NCBI RefSeq assembly: GCF_023347235.1
Contig: NZ_CP094467.1
Span: 1,798,001 to 1,862,000, forward strand
Direction of reading: 5' to 3'
Length of the DNA stretch: 64,000 bases
From: Faecalibacterium sp. I4-1-79
GTDB taxonomy: Bacteria > Bacillota > Clostridia > Oscillospirales > Ruminococcaceae
Every line of letters starts with the position of its first letter. Within the stretch, counting starts at the first letter, position 1. Positions 60,941 through 64,000 of the stretch are shown piece after piece. Both the position numbers and the translations under genes were made by a program. Under the pieces are notes generated by a model. That model saw nothing but the letters and a program-made list of their open reading frames with translations, had not been told where the DNA came from and ran no database searches.

Positions 60941-61935
60941 CCCGCGCCTATCTTGCCTTTACGGAGACCGGCCTTGCGCTGGCAAAACGCCTTGCCGTCA
61001 GCCTGCCCGGCAGCGTTGCCCGGTGCGGACAGAACGGTATATCGCTGGCAGAATGGACAAGTTCACAGTTTGTGCAGTCGGATGCGCTGATATTTGTAGG
61101 GGCTGTGGGCATTGCGGTGCGGGCTATCGCGCCCCACTGCAAGAGCAAGACCACCGACCCGGCTGTGGTGGTGGTGGACGAATGCGGGCGCTTTGCCGTG
61201 CCCATTTTGTCCGGGCATCTGGGCGGTGCAAACGATCTTGCGCGGGCCATTGCCGCTGTATGCGGAGCCGTGCCGGTGATCACCACCGCCACCGATGCCC
61301 ACGGCATTTTTGCGGTGGACGAGTGGGCAAAACACCAAAACTGCATGGTACTGGAGCCGGAACGCATCAAGCTGGTCAGCAGCAAATTACTGGCCGGGCA
61401 ACCGGTCTATTACCGGGCTGATTTCCCGGTAACAGGCACCGTGCCCGCAGGGTTATTCCCCACTGATACCCCGGAAAAAGCCGACTTTGCACTCACCCTT
61501 TGCCCCACCGGGCAGGCACTGCATCTTGTGCCGCGCATCGGGGTGCTGGGCATCGGCTGCAAGCGGGGCACAAGCGCTGAAACGCTGGAAGCTGCTTTTG
61601 CCGCTTTCTGCGCCCGGCACGGCTTTGCTGCGCAGGCAGTTACCGCCGCTGCAAGCATCGACCTGAAACAAAATGAACCGGGCTTGCTGGCCTTTTGTCT
61701 GGCGCACGGCTGGCCGGTGCGGTTTTACTCTGCCGCGCAGCTGCGCAGCGCGCCCGGACAGTTCACCCCCTCCACTTTTGTACAAAGTGTGACCGGAGTG
61801 GATAACGTCTGCGAGCGGGCGGCAGTGCTGGACGCAGGCGGCAACTTATTTTACCCGAAATTTGCCTGCAACGGCGTGACCTTTGCGCTGGCGTGCAGGC
61901 CCTTTGCCCCGGACTGGAGGTGGCAGAATGCTTGA
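60937..61935 (+). CDS. cbiG: Cobalt-precorrin-5A hydrolase
   Basis: A 332-residue CbiG that opens the lactone ring of cobalt-precorrin-5A with loss of acetaldehyde. ATG at 60937 overlaps the cbiF stop (ATGA). Motifs: FVGAVGIAVRAIAPH, DPAVVVVDECGRFAVPILSG (first half) and HLGGANDLAR, then the C-terminal domain GIGCKRGTSAETLEAAF, SIDLKQNEPGL and SVTGVDNVCERAA. Complete, both domains present. Confidence 0.93.
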   Translation: MTRAYLAFTETGLALAKRLAVSLPGSVARCGQNGISLAEWTSSQFVQSDALIFVGAVGIAVRAIAPHCKSKTTDPAVVVVDECGRFAVPILSGHLGGANDLARAIAAVCGAVPVITTATDAHGIFAVDEWAKHQNCMVLEPERIKLVSSKLLAGQPVYYRADFPVTGTVPAGLFPTDTPEKADFALTLCPTGQALHLVPRIGVLGIGCKRGTSAETLEAAFAAFCARHGFAAQAVTAAASIDLKQNEPGLLAFCLAHGWPVRFYSAAQLRSAPGQFTPSTFVQSVTGVDNVCERAAVLDAGGNLFYPKFACNGVTFALACRPFAPDWRWQNA

Positions 61936-62695
61936 CGTGATGGATATTGACATTGACCGTCCCGAGAAGATAGTCTATGTCGTGGGGCTTGGCCCCGGCG
62001 ATCCTTTTTATATGACCCAGCAGGCTGCAAACACGCTGGAAAGCGTTGACGCGATTTGTGGATACAAGGTCTATCTTGACCTCATCCGCAATGAATTTCC
62101 CTGCGAGGAATACTATGCCACCGGCATGACGCAGGAGCTTGACCGCTGCCGCTGGGCACTGGAAAAGGCACGCACCGGCAAGCGGGTGGCGCTGGTCTGC
62201 TCCGGCGATGCCGGGGTGTACGGCATGGCAAGCCCCCTGCTGGAACTTGCCCCGGACTACCCGGATGTTGCCGTGGAAGTTGTGCCCGGGCTGACCGCTG
62301 CCCTCAGCGGCGGGGCAGTGCTGGGCGCACCGCTGGCGCACGATTTCTGCGTCATTTCCCTTTCCGATCGGCTGACCCCGTGGGAAATCATTGAGAAGCG
62401 GCTGGCCTGCGCCGCTATGGGGGATTTCTGCGTTGCGCTGTATAATCCCTCCTCCAAGGGCAGACCGGACTATCTGGCAAAGGCGGTGCGCATTCTGCTG
62501 AAAAACGGCAAAAGCGCCGATACCGTCTGCGGCATCGTGCGCAACATTGGCCGGGAGGGTCAGACCGCCCGCGTTCTGACCCTTGCCCAGCTGGAAAACA
62601 CTGCGGTGGATATGTTTACCACCGTGTACATCGGCAACGCCGCCACAAAACAGCTGGGCGACAGAATGGTCACGCCACGGGGGTACCACAGATGA
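61928..62695 (+). CDS. cbiH: Cobalt-factor III / precorrin-3B C17-methyltransferase
   Basis: A 255-residue tetrapyrrole methylase that drives ring contraction by C17 methylation. The ATG at 61928 lies within the end of cbiG (8-bp overlap); a second ATG at 61940 is possible. Motifs: VYVVGLGPGDPFYMTQQA, CSGDAGVYGMASPLLEL, VVPGLTAALSGGAVLGAP, DFCVISLSDRLTPWEII and ALYNPSSKGRPDYL. Ends overlapping cbiJ by 4 bp. Confidence 0.94.
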   Translation: MLDVMDIDIDRPEKIVYVVGLGPGDPFYMTQQAANTLESVDAICGYKVYLDLIRNEFPCEEYYATGMTQELDRCRWALEKARTGKRVALVCSGDAGVYGMASPLLELAPDYPDVAVEVVPGLTAALSGGAVLGAPLAHDFCVISLSDRLTPWEIIEKRLACAAMGDFCVALYNPSSKGRPDYLAKAVRILLKNGKSADTVCGIVRNIGREGQTARVLTLAQLENTAVDMFTTVYIGNAATKQLGDRMVTPRGYHR

Positions 62696-63429
62696 AGGCG
62701 GTGGTTTTCAGCGGCACGACCGAGGGGCGGGTGTTCTCCCGGCAGCTGGCGGCGCTGGGAGCGGAGGTTCTGGTCAGTGTCGCCACCCCGCTGGGTGCAG
62801 AGGAACAGGGCGAAGCAGACGGCATTACAGTGCACTGCGGTCGGCTGACTACCGAGGAAATGACCGCCCTTTTGCAGGGCACTGCCCTGTGCGTGGACGC
62901 CACCCACCCCTATGCGGTGGACGCCACTAAAAACATCCGGGCAGCGTGTGCCGCTGTCGGGGTGGAGTACCACCGGCTGCTGCGGGAAGAAAGCCCGCTG
63001 CCTGCCGGGAGCATGGTGTTTGCCACCGCCGCCCACGCCGCCGCGTTTCTGGCCGGATGCAGTGGCAATGTGCTGCTGACCACCGGTGCAAAAGAGCTTG
63101 CCGCTTTTGCAGCGCTCGGCCCGGAGCGGCTGTTTCCCCGGGTGCTGCCCACGCGGGAGGGCATTGCCGCCTGCGAGGCCGCCGGTATCCCGCATAAAAA
63201 CATCATTGCCATGCAGGGGCCATTCACCTATGCGCTGAACTGCGCTCTGATGAAGCAATTCTCCATCCGGTATCTGGTCACGAAGGACGGCGGTGCTGTG
63301 GGCGGCTTTGCCGAAAAGGCACAGGCCGCGCAGGACACCGGTGCACAGCTGATCGTGGTGCGCCGCCCGGCTGAAAACGGACAAACTGCTGCACAAATTC
63401 TGACACGCTGCAAGGAGGTTCTGGTATGA
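62692..63429 (+). CDS. cbiJ: Cobalt-precorrin-6A reductase
   Basis: A 245-residue CbiJ/CobK reductase using NAD(P)H. N-terminal VVFSGTTEGRVFSRQLA, DATHPYAVDATKNIRAA, YHRLLREESP and the C-terminal MQGPFTYALNCALMKQF and LVTKDGGAVGGFAEKAQAA match the family. Overlaps cbiH and cbiE by 4 bp each. Confidence 0.92.
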   Translation: MKAVVFSGTTEGRVFSRQLAALGAEVLVSVATPLGAEEQGEADGITVHCGRLTTEEMTALLQGTALCVDATHPYAVDATKNIRAACAAVGVEYHRLLREESPLPAGSMVFATAAHAAAFLAGCSGNVLLTTGAKELAAFAALGPERLFPRVLPTREGIAACEAAGIPHKNIIAMQGPFTYALNCALMKQFSIRYLVTKDGGAVGGFAEKAQAAQDTGAQLIVVRRPAENGQTAAQILTRCKEVLV

Positions 63430-64000
63430 TCTCTCTCATCGGAATGGGCTCTGGCTGCCCGGAAAGCCTGACCGTGCAAGGGCTGGACGCACTGCAAAGC
63501 GCAGGGCTGATTCTTGGAGCAAAGCGCCTGTTGGAGCATCTGCCGGCGGGGTGCACTGACAACTGCAAAGCCGTGTATAAGCCGGAGGAAATCCTTGTGT
63601 GTCTTGCCGCACAGCCGGACACCGACACCGCTGTTTTGTACAGCGGCGACACCGGGTTTTACTCCGGTGCGGCAAAGCTGCTGCCCCTGCTGCGGACCAT
63701 GGGATACTCTGTCCGGGTGCTGCCCGGGCTTTCCAGTGTGCAGCTTTTAGCCGCCGCTGTGGGACGCCCTTGGCAGGACTGGAAGCTGGTATCTGCCCAT
63801 GGCCGTGTCTGCGACCCGGCAGCCGAAGTTTTGTCGCATCCACAGGTATTTTTTCTTACCGGCGGCGGGGACTCCCCTGCCACCCTTTGCGCCAAACTGA
63901 CCGCCGCCGGGCTGGGCGCTGCTCACGCCCTTGTGGGTGAAAACCTTGGCACTCCGGCAGAAGCCATCCGCTTTGGCCTTGCCCGGGAACTGGCAGAGCA
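63426..64000 (+). CDS. cbiE: Cobalt-precorrin-7 C5-methyltransferase (cut by window edge)
   Basis: The ATG at 63426 (MISLIGMGSGCPESLTVQGL) overlaps the cbiJ stop. About 191 codons are present and the frame is open to the end of the window. Motifs [50 protein letters not shown] and FFLTGGGDSPATL identify CbiE/CobL N-terminal domain, which methylates C5. Whether CbiT is fused or separate cannot be seen here. Confidence 0.92.
   Translation, partial: MISLIGMGSGCPESLTVQGLDALQSAGLILGAKRLLEHLPAGCTDNCKAVYKPEEILVCLAAQPDTDTAVLYSGDTGFYSGAAKLLPLLRTMGYSVRVLPGLSSVQLLAAAVGRPWQDWKLVSAHGRVCDPAAEVLSHPQVFFLTGGGDSPATLCAKLTAAGLGAAHALVGENLGTPAEAIRFGLARELAE

Overview
The window (about 57% GC by eye) looks like a chromosome segment of a butyrate-forming gut Firmicute of the Faecalibacterium type (Oscillospiraceae). 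The basis is a complete acetyl-CoA to butyryl-CoA operon (thl-crt-hbd-bcd-etfB-etfA), a nearby butyryl-CoA:acetate CoA-transferase gene of the expected 448 residues, a CIRCE heat-shock operator, an anaerobic (cbi) cobalamin pathway and a flavodiiron protein. The genus is inferred from gene content, not from a database search.

Layout. 0-10 kb, minus strand: rpoC (cut by the window edge), rpoB, then the housekeeping string yigZ-dgt-dnaG-rpoD. 10-11.7 kb: a secreted double-CAP-domain protein and a structured non-coding stretch. 11.7-20.4 kb: the butyrate block, with coaD upstream on the same strand and the CoA-transferase gene divergent. 20.4-24.4 kb: an AI-2E family membrane protein, two AT-rich small membrane proteins, a radical SAM protein and a TetR regulator. 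24.6-28.6 kb: proline operon proC-proB-proA and an MGS-fold protein that lacks the catalytic residues of methylglyoxal synthase. 28.6-34 kb: a PLP enzyme, murD with a GNAT gene, and a solute-binding lipoprotein.

34.0-34.5 kb holds a tRNA-Gly(CCC) followed by three tandem units of about 110 bp. Each has its own consensus-like promoter with a 17-bp spacer, a short structured RNA closed by a perfect stem, and a T-run. The first two carry a hairpin that resembles the anticodon arm of tRNA-Ser(UGA). This is the most unusual signal in the window.

34.5-53.4 kb: flavodiiron protein, rmuC, a transglutaminase-like protein, hydrolases, GNAT, HD-domain protein, htpG under CIRCE, an XpaC-like protein, galK-galT, cutC and an ABC exporter. 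Three copies of a roughly 100-115 bp intergenic repeat occur here; each encloses a different but perfectly self-complementary hairpin.

53.4-64 kb: a promoter, cobalamin riboswitch and terminator precede a cobalt/corrin operon. It encodes a lipoprotein form of the cobaltochelatase CbiK, a NEAT-like lipoprotein, a BtuF/BtuC-type importer, an importer ATPase fused to the corrin methyltransferase CbiD, then CbiF, CbiG, CbiH, CbiJ and CbiE (cut by the window edge). The arrangement suggests import of a tetrapyrrole precursor, perhaps metallated outside the membrane, feeding directly into corrin-ring synthesis.
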